From assembly GCF_003579925.1 (NCBI RefSeq), contig NZ_QUAL01000053.1, positions 53,634-117,633 on the forward strand: a stretch of 64,000 nucleotides of DNA, in the 5' to 3' direction. The notes beneath the pieces are model-generated. The model saw nothing but the letters and a program-made list of their open reading frames with translations. It did no database searches and was not told the origin of the DNA. Below, piece after piece: positions 35,683-43,322 of this stretch. The position numbers were made by a program, and so were the translations under genes. The stretch is from Jiangella rhizosphaerae (lineage in GTDB: Bacteria; Actinomycetota; Actinomycetes; Jiangellales; Jiangellaceae). How positions within the stretch are numbered: the first letter of the stretch is position 1; each line of letters begins with the position of its first letter.

Positions 35683-36665
35683 GCACGCCGCAGTACGTCC
35701 GCCGGTTCGACCGCGTCACGCGCGCGCTCAACGAGCTGTCCCTGCACGCCGGCGGGCTGCCCATCGCGGCGCTCGCCGAGCAGCTGGGGACCGACGCGCA
35801 GACGTTGCGGGCCGAGCTGCGCGCGTACTTCCGCGCCGACGTCGACCCCGCGTACAGCCCCAACGCGATCCGCCAGACCACGATCCGCTTCCACGACGCC
35901 GACGGTGTCGACGTCGAGCCCGCCGAGGCCGAGTTCGTCTCCGCATCGCCGCGTCCCACCGAGGAGGTCGGCGCCGACTACGTCACCGTCGGCGAGCTCG
36001 CCCGCATCTACCGCGCCGGGCAGGACCTGCTCGCGGTGGAACCGGCCAACACCGGGCTCGAGGGCGCCCTCAACGCCCTCACGGCGACCGTCCTCTCCGG
36101 TCTCGGCGCCGGCCGATCCACCTGGCTGGCCGACCTCGCCGCGTCGGTCGGCGACGCGTTGCGCTCGCGCCACCGGATGGAGCTCACCTACGCCCGCGCC
36201 TGGCAGCCGGGGGTGCGCACCCACGTCGTCGAGCCCTACCGTCTGGTCAAGACCCGCCGCGGCTGGGAGCTCGACGCCGGCTTCGTCACCGGCGACGCCT
36301 TCGACGGGCGGGTCGGCACCTTCCTGCTGTCCGGCGTCCGGTCCGCGACGATCCTGGCAGCCCGGTTCGAGCACCCCGCCGACGTCGACGCGCTGATCGC
36401 GGCGAACCGCCGCACCACCGCCGTCGACCTCGTCACGCCTCAGGACAGCCGCTGGGTCGTCGACCGTTTCTCCGAGTCCGTCGAGGTGCTGGGCGCGGAC
36501 GAGGACATGATCCGGATGCGGGCCCACCTGCTGCCCCCGGTCGATCGGCGGCTCGGGCTGCTGCTCCTGGTCGCCGGCCCCGACACGTGGGTCAACACCC
36601 CCACCACGTTGCGCGATGCCGGCACCGACCTCGCGCGCGACCTCCTTGCCCACTATGCCGGCTGA
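35679..36665 (+). CDS. WYL-domain regulator, second of pair 1
   Basis: A 328-residue partner of the preceding gene. The N-terminus YVRRFDRVTRALNELSLHAG and LPIAALAEQLGTDAQTLRAEL form a helix-turn-helix of the same type. The WYL part reads RMELTYARAWQPGVRTHVVE, PYRLVKTRRGWELDAGFVTG and GTFLLSGVRSATIL. A WCX-like tail ends in LLLLVAGPDTW. Pairs of unequal WYL proteins often form heterodimers (as PafBC does), and the 4-base overlap fits that. The last 74 bases overlap the convergent NUDIX gene. Paralogous to the gene at 41862. Confidence 0.87.
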   Translation: MSTPQYVRRFDRVTRALNELSLHAGGLPIAALAEQLGTDAQTLRAELRAYFRADVDPAYSPNAIRQTTIRFHDADGVDVEPAEAEFVSASPRPTEEVGADYVTVGELARIYRAGQDLLAVEPANTGLEGALNALTATVLSGLGAGRSTWLADLAASVGDALRSRHRMELTYARAWQPGVRTHVVEPYRLVKTRRGWELDAGFVTGDAFDGRVGTFLLSGVRSATILAARFEHPADVDALIAANRRTTAVDLVTPQDSRWVVDRFSESVEVLGADEDMIRMRAHLLPPVDRRLGLLLLVAGPDTWVNTPTTLRDAGTDLARDLLAHYAG

Positions 36666-37158
36666 CGGGCGGCGAACCGTCCGAGGTGACGGACGGGTCG
36701 ACGGTGTTGGTCCTCGCCGCCCTCGAGAGCGACGACCAACTCGCCGCCGCACTGCCCGGGGCGAGCTCCACGGCGACGCCCACCAGCTCGGGCGGGCGGA
36801 GGTCGATCGCTGTCAGGCGGTCGACGGCGACGAGGTCGACCACGTGGCCGTCGGTGAGCTCGGGACCGCAGCGTAGCCCCGCATCGATGGTCAGCAGCCG
36901 GGCGAGGAAGACGTGCTGGCGGGTGGGGTGGGCGGGGGTCGGCTCCACCACGTGGACCTCGCCGAACAGCTCCGCCGTGGCGCCGAGCTCCTCCATGAGC
37001 TCGCGGTGCAGGGCCGCCTCGACCGAGGCGTCGGACGGCTCGACGCGGCCGCCGGGGGTCGTCCAGTACGGGGGCAGCCCCGGCCGCATCCGCTTGATCA
37101 GCACCAGCCGGCCGGCGTCGTCGAAGAGCAGGGCGCGAGCCGAGCGCGTGGCCGTCAC
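36592..37158 (-). CDS. NUDIX hydrolase
   Basis: A 188-residue protein whose Nudix box is GGRVEPSDASVEAALHRELM followed directly by EELGA, a full match to GX5EX7REUXEEXGU. It starts with ARALLFDDAGRLVLIKRMRPGLPPYW, the typical leading strand. Substrates are nucleoside diphosphates linked to another group; oxidised nucleotides are one possibility next to the glycosylase genes. The C-terminal ~45 residues are low in structure and read through the 3' end of the WYL gene, so the true end may be functionally unimportant. Starts with GTG, 40 bases from the divergent OGG-fold gene. Confidence 0.87.
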   Translation of the reverse strand: MTATRSARALLFDDAGRLVLIKRMRPGLPPYWTTPGGRVEPSDASVEAALHRELMEELGATAELFGEVHVVEPTPAHPTRQHVFLARLLTIDAGLRCGPELTDGHVVDLVAVDRLTAIDLRPPELVGVAVELAPGSAAASWSSLSRAARTNTVDPSVTSDGSPPVSRHSGQGGRARGRCRHRATWWGC

Positions 37159-37198
37159 GGCACTCGATCATGTCAGTCCCGGCCCGTAGCGTGACACC

Positions 37199-37951
37199 AT
37201 GAGCACGTCGCCGCCGCCGGTGCTGCGCGATCTGCTGGACCGCTATGCCGACGTGCGCGAACAGCCCGTACGCCTCCGGCCGAGCACTTGGCAGAACGCG
37301 CTCATCCGCGTGCCCGAGTCGCTCGGGGTCACCGCGCTGCTGACCAGCCGCAGCTTCACCATTGCCGTCCCGGGGTCGAAGACGCACGACCGCATGGTCG
37401 GCCGCGACGGCGTCCGCGCGGCCTGCGCCGCCATGAACGTCGACGACACGAAGGAGGTGCTGCGGACGTTCGTCCTGGCCATGGCGTGGGCCTCCGGGCT
37501 GACCGGCGGCCGCTACCAGGCCAACACCGCGAAGGCGATCCTCGACCCGGCCCGGGCGTTCCGGGTGCTCAGCGACGCCGCCAAGGCGCTGCGCCACGCG
37601 GGGTCCATGCGCGACGGCGCGTTGGAAGAGGTGCATCGCTGGTGGTCCCTCCCCGGCGTCGGGCAGTCCTACGCCAGCAAGTGGTGGGCGCTCGCCGGCC
37701 GCACCGAGGGCCGCGACTGGCAGCCGCTGGTCCTGGACGACCGCGTCTACGCCACGCTCAACGACACGCTGCGCATCGGCGGGACGGCGCGCCTGGCCGG
37801 CTCACGACGACGCGCCGACCGCTACCGTGCCTACGTCGAGACCGTCCACCGCTGGGCGGTCGAGCTGCAGCTGGCCGGCCACGACGTCGACGCCGAGCGC
37901 ATCGAGTTCGTGCTCTTCCACCACAACGGAGGCGCACCACCCGGTCGATGA
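37199..37951 (+). CDS. OGG-fold DNA-glycosylase-like protein, paralog 1
   Basis: A 250-residue protein related to the 8-oxoguanine glycosylase (OGG) fold. Landmarks are VLRTFVLAMAWASGLTGGRYQ, the hairpin-like LPGVGQSYASKWWALAG, and PLVLDDRVYATLND. K161 and D180 or D181 occupy the places of the catalytic Lys and Asp of this group. The C-terminal YRAYVETVHRWAVELQL and IEFVLFHH match family signatures. A DNA-repair or base-sensing role is inferred. TAGCGT lies 6 bases before ATG 37199, which fits leaderless transcription. The second paralog follows on the same strand. Confidence 0.75.
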   Translation: MSTSPPPVLRDLLDRYADVREQPVRLRPSTWQNALIRVPESLGVTALLTSRSFTIAVPGSKTHDRMVGRDGVRAACAAMNVDDTKEVLRTFVLAMAWASGLTGGRYQANTAKAILDPARAFRVLSDAAKALRHAGSMRDGALEEVHRWWSLPGVGQSYASKWWALAGRTEGRDWQPLVLDDRVYATLNDTLRIGGTARLAGSRRRADRYRAYVETVHRWAVELQLAGHDVDAERIEFVLFHHNGGAPPGR

Positions 37952-37968
37952 ATCCCCCAACAGGCGTA

Positions 37969-37987
37969 ATGTCCGAATCGAGGACAT
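37969..37987. promoter_or_regulatory. Dyad between the OGG-fold paralogs
   Basis: ATGTCC and GGACAT form a 6-bp inverted repeat with a 7-base AT-containing spacer, 22 bases before the second paralog. It may be an operator allowing separate control. No copy was found in front of paralog 1. Confidence 0.4.
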
Positions 37988-38008
37988 CAGTGGCCCACGG
38001 GGGACGCC

Positions 38009-38776
38009 ATGGTGCGCACGATCAGCGGCACGGGGCTGCCGGCCGCGTTGCCGGCGCTCGTCGACAAGTACCGCGACGTCCAGCCGCGGCCGGTCCGGTT
38101 CCGGCCGCCGAACTGGACGGCGGTGCTCTACCGCGTGCAGCCGCAGCTCGACGTCACGGCGCTGTTGCGCAGCCGGCTGTACACGGCGCCGCTGGCCGGC
38201 TCCAAGGCGAAGGATCGGACGGTGACCTTCGCCAGCGTCCGTTCGGCGTGCCGGGCGATGGATGTCGGCAACCAACGCGAGGTGCTGCAGGCGTTCGTGC
38301 TCACGATGGCCTGGGCGTCGGCCGGCGCCGTCAACCCGACGCTGCGAGCCACGGCCGGCGCGCTCGCCGATCCCGATCGCGCCCACCGCGTCCTCGGCGA
38401 CTCCGTGCGACGCCTCCGCGCGGCCGAGGCACTGCACGACGGGGCTCTGGAGGCCAACCATCGCGCGTGGTCGCTGCGCGGCGCCGGCCAGTCGCCGGCC
38501 AGCTGCTGGTGGGCCGCCGCCGGCTACGTCCCCGGACGCAACTGGCAGCCGCTCGTGCTCGACGAGCGGGTCTACGCGACCCTCAACCGCACGCTCCAGA
38601 TCGGTGGCACCGCCCGGCTGGCCAGCTCCCGCAGCCGGGCCGCGCGCTACCGTGCCTATGTCGACGCGGTGCACCGGTGGGCCGTCGAGCTGCGGCTGGA
38701 GGGCCGCGACGTCGACGCCGAGCGCATCGTGTTCGTGCTCGGGCTGCACGACGGCGGGTCGACTCCGCCGGGGTGA
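38009..38776 (+). CDS. OGG-fold DNA-glycosylase-like protein, paralog 2 (lysine lost)
   Basis: A 255-residue tandem paralog of the gene at 37199, alignable over its whole length (QPRPVRFRPPNWTAVLYRV, VLQAFVLTMAWASAG, NWQPLVLDERVYATLNRTL, YRAYVDAVHRWAVELRL). The hairpin reads LRGAGQSPASCWWAAAG: C166 stands where paralog 1 has K161, and PGVG is changed to RGAG. The aspartate motif LDERV is kept. Loss of the lysine predicts no lyase or glycosylase activity of the usual type, leaving a possible DNA-binding or sensing role. GGGGGA precedes the ATG. Confidence 0.75.
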   Translation: MVRTISGTGLPAALPALVDKYRDVQPRPVRFRPPNWTAVLYRVQPQLDVTALLRSRLYTAPLAGSKAKDRTVTFASVRSACRAMDVGNQREVLQAFVLTMAWASAGAVNPTLRATAGALADPDRAHRVLGDSVRRLRAAEALHDGALEANHRAWSLRGAGQSPASCWWAAAGYVPGRNWQPLVLDERVYATLNRTLQIGGTARLASSRSRAARYRAYVDAVHRWAVELRLEGRDVDAERIVFVLGLHDGGSTPPG

Positions 38777-38934
38777 CGAGGTCACTGGAAGGCGCCTTTC
38801 CGGTCGTTCGCCTGACCGGCGCGGGGATCTGCGCAATCATGGTCAAATACCGCAACGGCGCGGGAGGTTCCGCGGGGTAGGTCGCCAGCTGTCGACGTCG
38901 AACCCGGCACACCGTGGGGATGGAAGGGACAGAC

Positions 38935-40749
38935 GTGACGACACACCCTGCTCTCGACGACGAGCAGCAGCAGCTCGACCGCTCGTTCGCCCTCCTGGGT
39001 GACGGCGCGCCGGACCTGCCGCCGCTGTTCGGCCGCATCGACGACGCCGGCGGCTCGCGCTACGTGGGTCGCACCGACGTCCGCGACGAGTCCGGCGACG
39101 CCGTCGTCGTCGCCTGGCACGCCCCCGAGGCCGGCGCGTTCTACCAGGCCTGCGCCACCGAGCCCGCCGGCGTCATGCTCAAGCGGGTCGTCACCGTCAG
39201 CGGACGCCAGGTCATCGCGGTGCACGACGAGATCGCCGACGGCGCCGCCGGCGACGTCAGCTCCGCGCGCGACCAGCGCCCGGTCGTCGGCAAGGTCGTC
39301 GTCGCGGCGCTCGAGCAGTTCCGCACCGGCGCGCTCGCCGACGCCACCGCCACGCTGCGGCCCGAGCAGTACGACGCCATCCGCCGGCCCGCGCGCGGCG
39401 TCCTCGTCATCCAGGGCGGCCCGGGCACCGGCAAGACGATCACCGCACTGCACCGTGCCGCCTGGCTGGCCGCCAACGACGACGCCGTGCGGGCCGGCGG
39501 CCTGCTGGTCGTGGCTCCCACGCCGACGCTGCGCAATTATGTCGCCGACGTGCTGCCGCGACTCGGCGCCGAGGCCGTCACCACCGACATCGGCGCGCTG
39601 TACGACGGCCCCGCAACGGTGCGCGGCCGCGACACCCGGCCCGAGGCGGCCCGCGTCAAGGGCTCGGCCGTCATGGCCATGGTGCTGCGCCGGCTGGTCG
39701 AGGCGACCGACGGACCGGCCACGCCCGAGGACCTGCTCCGCGGCCTGTACGCCGACCCGGCGCTGCTGGAGCGGCTGGCCGACGACCTCCTCAAGGCCGG
39801 CCAGCGCGACGTGCTCTACCGCGAGCCGGCCCCGTCCGCCGCCGACGAGCCGTGGACCGTCGACGACCTCGTGCTGCTCGACGAGCTCGCGCATCTGCTG
39901 GGCCGCGCGACGCCGCGTTTCGGTCACGCCGTGGTCGACGAGGCGCAGAACCTCTCGCCGATGCAGGCCCGCGCCATCGCCCGTCGCTGCCGCGACGTCA
40001 CGCTGGCCGGCGACCTCGAGTGCTCGACCGGGCCGGGCAAGCACGACGAGTGGAGCGAGCTGACCGGCTACTTCGGGTCCGAGTGGGGCGAGGCCACGCT
40101 GAGCCTCGGCTACCGCGTGCCGCGGCCCGTCGTCGAGCTGTCGCGACGGCAGCTGCCCGACGGCGGCCCGCTGGAGCTCGCGCGGTCGCTGCGCGACGGA
40201 CTCGGCCTGCCGCTGGTCCGCCGGGTCGACCCGGGCGACGAGGCAGCGGTGGCGCTGTCCGCCGGCGAGGCGGCGGCGGGGACGGGCTTCAAGGTCGGTG
40301 TGGTGGTCGCGCCGGCGCGGTACGACGAGACGCTGCGGTACTGCCAGTCGGCCGGCGTCAAGGTCGGCGACGGCCGCGACGGCGACCTCGCCCAGCCGGT
40401 CACGCTGCTCCCCGCCGATCTGGCCAACGGCCTGGAGTTCGACGCGATCGCGCTGGTCGAGCCGGCCGAGATCGGCGACGGGACGGAGCTGGGCCGCCGG
40501 CTGCTCTACGTCGCGATGACGCGGTGCACGCAGTCGCTGGCGATCTTCCACTCCGCGCCGTTGCCGGCCGGCATGGAGCACCTGGAGCGGCCCGCGTCGC
40601 CGCAGGAGCCCGAGGTCGAGCACCGTCCGCGCCCGGCTCGCTCCGAGGACCTCTACGACTTGTTCAAGCTCCTCCGCGACGACGACCGCATGCTCGTCGA
40701 GGTCCTGATCCGCCGGCTGCTGCGCGACTCCCTCGAACGCGAGGACTGA
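38935..40749 (+). CDS. HelD-like SF1 helicase, short N-terminus
   Basis: A 604-residue UvrD/Rep-type ATPase of the HelD group, which removes stalled RNA polymerase. RYVGRTDVRDESGDAVVVAW and FYQACATEPAGVMLKRVV are HelD-specific. Walker A is VIQGGPGTGKTITALHRAAW (~161), Walker B HAVVDEAQNLSPMQ (~332), and later motifs LSLGYRVPRPVVEL and LLYVAMTRCTQSLAIF are present. Only about 30 residues precede the first conserved strand, so the long coiled arm that enters the polymerase secondary channel in other HelD proteins is missing. GTG 38935 follows GGAAGGG by six bases. Confidence 0.83.
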   Translation: MTTHPALDDEQQQLDRSFALLGDGAPDLPPLFGRIDDAGGSRYVGRTDVRDESGDAVVVAWHAPEAGAFYQACATEPAGVMLKRVVTVSGRQVIAVHDEIADGAAGDVSSARDQRPVVGKVVVAALEQFRTGALADATATLRPEQYDAIRRPARGVLVIQGGPGTGKTITALHRAAWLAANDDAVRAGGLLVVAPTPTLRNYVADVLPRLGAEAVTTDIGALYDGPATVRGRDTRPEAARVKGSAVMAMVLRRLVEATDGPATPEDLLRGLYADPALLERLADDLLKAGQRDVLYREPAPSAADEPWTVDDLVLLDELAHLLGRATPRFGHAVVDEAQNLSPMQARAIARRCRDVTLAGDLECSTGPGKHDEWSELTGYFGSEWGEATLSLGYRVPRPVVELSRRQLPDGGPLELARSLRDGLGLPLVRRVDPGDEAAVALSAGEAAAGTGFKVGVVVAPARYDETLRYCQSAGVKVGDGRDGDLAQPVTLLPADLANGLEFDAIALVEPAEIGDGTELGRRLLYVAMTRCTQSLAIFHSAPLPAGMEHLERPASPQEPEVEHRPRPARSEDLYDLFKLLRDDDRMLVEVLIRRLLRDSLERED

Positions 40750-40940
40750 CACAACGCGTCGATGAGTTCACCTACTGAAACCATCCACACCTAGTGCCTA
40801 ACGTATTCCAAGCGTTCTAGGGGTATTAGCCACAATCTAGTGGCGCTCAATTCTCCCCAAATGAGAAATGACCAACTAGTCTGGCCTTTCTCATGACACG
40901 GGCATAGCATGATCGTCCGATGTTGCTGTGGAGGGGCGCC
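40750..40940. other. AT-rich intergenic region with four CTAG sites
   Basis: About 190 bases of strikingly low GC between the HelD-like gene and the second WYL pair. CTAG, rare in most bacteria, occurs at 40791, 40817, 40837 and 40876, twice as CTAGTGSC. GAGAAA (40863) and TTTCTC (40887) make a dyad. A weak promoter (TAGCAT at 40905-40910) precedes GGAGGGG and the WYL start. Probably a regulatory region, possibly foreign DNA. Confidence 0.6.
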
Positions 40941-41858
40941 ATGGCTGGTGGACGGGACCAACTCGGTCCTTTGGAACGGGTGACTCGGGTGCTGGTCGCG
41001 CTGGCCGCGGCCGAGCCGAAGGGCATCCCGACGCCGCGACTGCTGAAGATCGCGGCCTTCGGCGGGGGAGAAGACCATCACGTACGGCAGTTGAAACGGC
41101 TGATCGAGGATCTCAACGGCGCCGGGTGGGACATCCGCAATACCGCCCCGCCCGGCCAGACGGCGGTCTATCGCGCGTTCGCGGGTGACAATCGGCTGCG
41201 GCTGACCCTGACGCCGGAACAGCAGACCGAGTTGGCCCGTGCCGCGCTGATCGCCGGCGACGCCGCGTTCGCCACCCGCGCCGGCATCGAGGGCACCGAC
41301 GCCGCCTCGATCCCGGAACTGCGCACCGCGCCGCCGGCCGAGCGCGACGACGACGCGCTGGACAAGGTGCTCTACGCGCTCGAGCGGCACTGCCGGCTCC
41401 GGTTCGTCTACAAGCGGCGCCAGCGGGTCGTGCACCCCCACTTCGTCTATCCCGGCACGTCCGGGTGGCATCTGGTCGGCCACGAGGACGGCGGCGAGAA
41501 GGACAAGCAGTTCGTCACCGACCGCATGTCCGACGTCCGGGTCGACCTCCCGCGCACCGCCGACCCTCGGCACGAGCCGTACCGCGACGAGCTCGACCCG
41601 CTCACCTGGACCGTCGACGAGCCGGTGGACGTCACGGTCGAGACGACGCCGGCGCACCGCTACCAGGTCGAGACGCTGCTGGGCACGCCGTCGTACCACG
41701 AGATCGACGACGACGCCGTCCGGCTGACCATCCGGGTGACCCATCGGGCGGCCTTCCGCAGCCGCGTGTACGAGCTCGGGCCGCGCGTCCGCGTTCTTGC
41801 TCCCGACACCATCCGCCGCGAGCTCCGGCAGGAGCTGGAATCCCTTCTTCTGGACTGA
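40941..41858 (+). CDS. WYL-domain regulator, first of pair 2
   Basis: A 305-residue paralog of the protein at 34747: GGRDQLGPLERVTRVLVALA aligns with GGRDQLGPLERLTRLLLVLE, and both share GWDIRN and the AALIAGDAAF segment. The WYL part has LRFVYKRRQRVVHPHFVYPG, TSGWHLVGHED and QFVTDRMSDVRVDL, then VYELGPRVRVLAPDTI. GGAGGGG before ATG 40941 sets the start over an upstream in-frame ATG at 40920. It follows the AT-rich regulatory region and is separated from its partner by three bases. Confidence 0.88.
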   Translation: MAGGRDQLGPLERVTRVLVALAAAEPKGIPTPRLLKIAAFGGGEDHHVRQLKRLIEDLNGAGWDIRNTAPPGQTAVYRAFAGDNRLRLTLTPEQQTELARAALIAGDAAFATRAGIEGTDAASIPELRTAPPAERDDDALDKVLYALERHCRLRFVYKRRQRVVHPHFVYPGTSGWHLVGHEDGGEKDKQFVTDRMSDVRVDLPRTADPRHEPYRDELDPLTWTVDEPVDVTVETTPAHRYQVETLLGTPSYHEIDDDAVRLTIRVTHRAAFRSRVYELGPRVRVLAPDTIRRELRQELESLLLD

Positions 41859-41861
41859 CCC

Positions 41862-42860
41862 ATGAGCGTTTCCTCGCCCGTGTTCGTCCGCCGCTTCGAG
41901 CGGGTGACACACGCGCTTCGCATCCTGACCATGCATCCCGACGGTGTCCCGCTCCGCCGGCTCGCGGCCGAGCTCGACGTCGACGAGCCGACCCTGCGTG
42001 AAGAGCTCGTCGCGTTCTACTGCGCCGACAGCGCCGCGTTCGACCCCGGGCCGCTGCGGCAGGTGCGCATCGAGTTCCTCGGCGCCGGCGGTGAGACCGA
42101 CGACGTCGACCCGGCCGTCGCCGAGGTGGTGCGCGCCTCGACCGGCCACCCGGCCGCCGAGATCGGCGTGCGGCACGCGTCGCCGGCCGAGCTCGCCCAC
42201 ATCTACAGCGCCGGTCAGGCGCTGCTGTCCCTGGAGCCGGAGAACGACGTGCTCGACCGCGCGCTCCGAGCGCTCGGCGAGACGATGCTGACGGGCGTCC
42301 GTCCGGTCGACGACCACTGGAAGGCGGAGCTGGCCGGCCTCCTCGTCGACGCGATCCGGCGGCGGCGGTGGGTGCGGGTCGAGTACACCCCGGTGTGGCG
42401 CGACGACAGTACGGAGCACCGCATCGCGCCGTACCGGCTGCTGCGTACGCGGCGCGGCTGGGAGGTCGACGCCGGCATGTCGGCCGACGCCCGGGTGGTC
42501 GGCCGCTTCCTGCTCACCGGCATCCGCGAGGCGACAGTGCTGGACGAGACGTTCGAGCGGCCGCCGGAGGTCGACGACCGACTGGCCGGCCACCACGACG
42601 AACAGCAGGTCGAGCTGGTGGTGCCGCAGGACGCGCGCTGGGCGGTGGACCGGTTCGCCGAGAGCTCCGAACTCCTCGACGAGGACGAGGAGTCGGTGAA
42701 GGTGCGGGTCCGGCTGCGGGCGCCGGTCGAGCGGCGGCTGGGCATCCTCCTGCTGACGGCCGGGCCGCTGGCGTTCGTCACCGACCCGCCCGCGCTGGCC
42801 GACGCCGGACGCGCGCTGGCCCGCGAGCTCCTGGACCATCACGGCGCGACCGCCCGCTGA
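41862..42860 (+). CDS. WYL-domain regulator, second of pair 2
   Basis: A 332-residue paralog of the protein at 35679 (VRRFERVTHALRILTMHPDG, LRRLAAELDVDEPTLREEL, IAPYRLLRTRRGWEVDAGM, FLLTGIREATVL, LGILLLTAGPLAF). It carries the same order of HTH, WYL and WCX-like parts. With the previous gene it repeats the two-gene arrangement at 34.7-36.7 kb, so the pair was duplicated as a unit. Ligand and target sites are unknown. The OsmC gene starts 31 bases later on the same strand. Confidence 0.87.
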   Translation: MSVSSPVFVRRFERVTHALRILTMHPDGVPLRRLAAELDVDEPTLREELVAFYCADSAAFDPGPLRQVRIEFLGAGGETDDVDPAVAEVVRASTGHPAAEIGVRHASPAELAHIYSAGQALLSLEPENDVLDRALRALGETMLTGVRPVDDHWKAELAGLLVDAIRRRRWVRVEYTPVWRDDSTEHRIAPYRLLRTRRGWEVDAGMSADARVVGRFLLTGIREATVLDETFERPPEVDDRLAGHHDEQQVELVVPQDARWAVDRFAESSELLDEDEESVKVRVRLRAPVERRLGILLLTAGPLAFVTDPPALADAGRALARELLDHHGATAR

Positions 42861-42891
42861 TCGCCTGACACCGCATGCCAGGCTTACCGGC

Positions 42892-43314
42892 ATGGCTGAG
42901 AACGCACGACGCACGGTGTCCCTGCGACGAGTCGGCGAGCGCCGCTACGTCGCGACCAATGTCCGCGGCGGCGAACTGACCTTCGGTCAGGGCGACGACG
43001 GCGACTTCACCCCGGTGGAGCTGCTGCTCACGGCCATCGCCGGATGCTCGGCCATCGACATCGACCTCATCACGTCGCGCCGCGCGGAGCCCGAGACGTT
43101 CGAGATGGTGACCACCGCGAACAAGATCCGCGACGAGCGGGGCAACCGGCTCGAGGACATCGAGGTGTCCATCCGCATCCGGTTCCCCGACGGCGAGGGC
43201 GGCGACGCCGCGCGGGAGGTGCTGCCCGACGCCGTCAAGAAGTCGCACGACCGCCTGTGCACCGTGAGCCGGACCGTCGAGATCGGCACCCCGATCGCGA
43301 TGGACGTGGACTGA
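42892..43314 (+). CDS. OsmC-family peroxidase-like protein
   Basis: A 140-residue OsmC/Ohr fold protein. The two redox cysteines are C52 in LTAIAGCSAIDI and C123 in HDRLCTVSRTVE, as in OsmC thiol peroxidases that reduce organic hydroperoxides. The N-terminal strand pair includes RRYVATNVRGGELTFGQ, and TPVELLLTAIAGCSA is the family core helix. Cytoplasmic. Separated from the SWIM gene by eight bases, so the two are probably co-transcribed. Confidence 0.87.
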   Translation: MAENARRTVSLRRVGERRYVATNVRGGELTFGQGDDGDFTPVELLLTAIAGCSAIDIDLITSRRAEPETFEMVTTANKIRDERGNRLEDIEVSIRIRFPDGEGGDAAREVLPDAVKKSHDRLCTVSRTVEIGTPIAMDVD

Positions 43315-43322
43315 CGGCGGTC

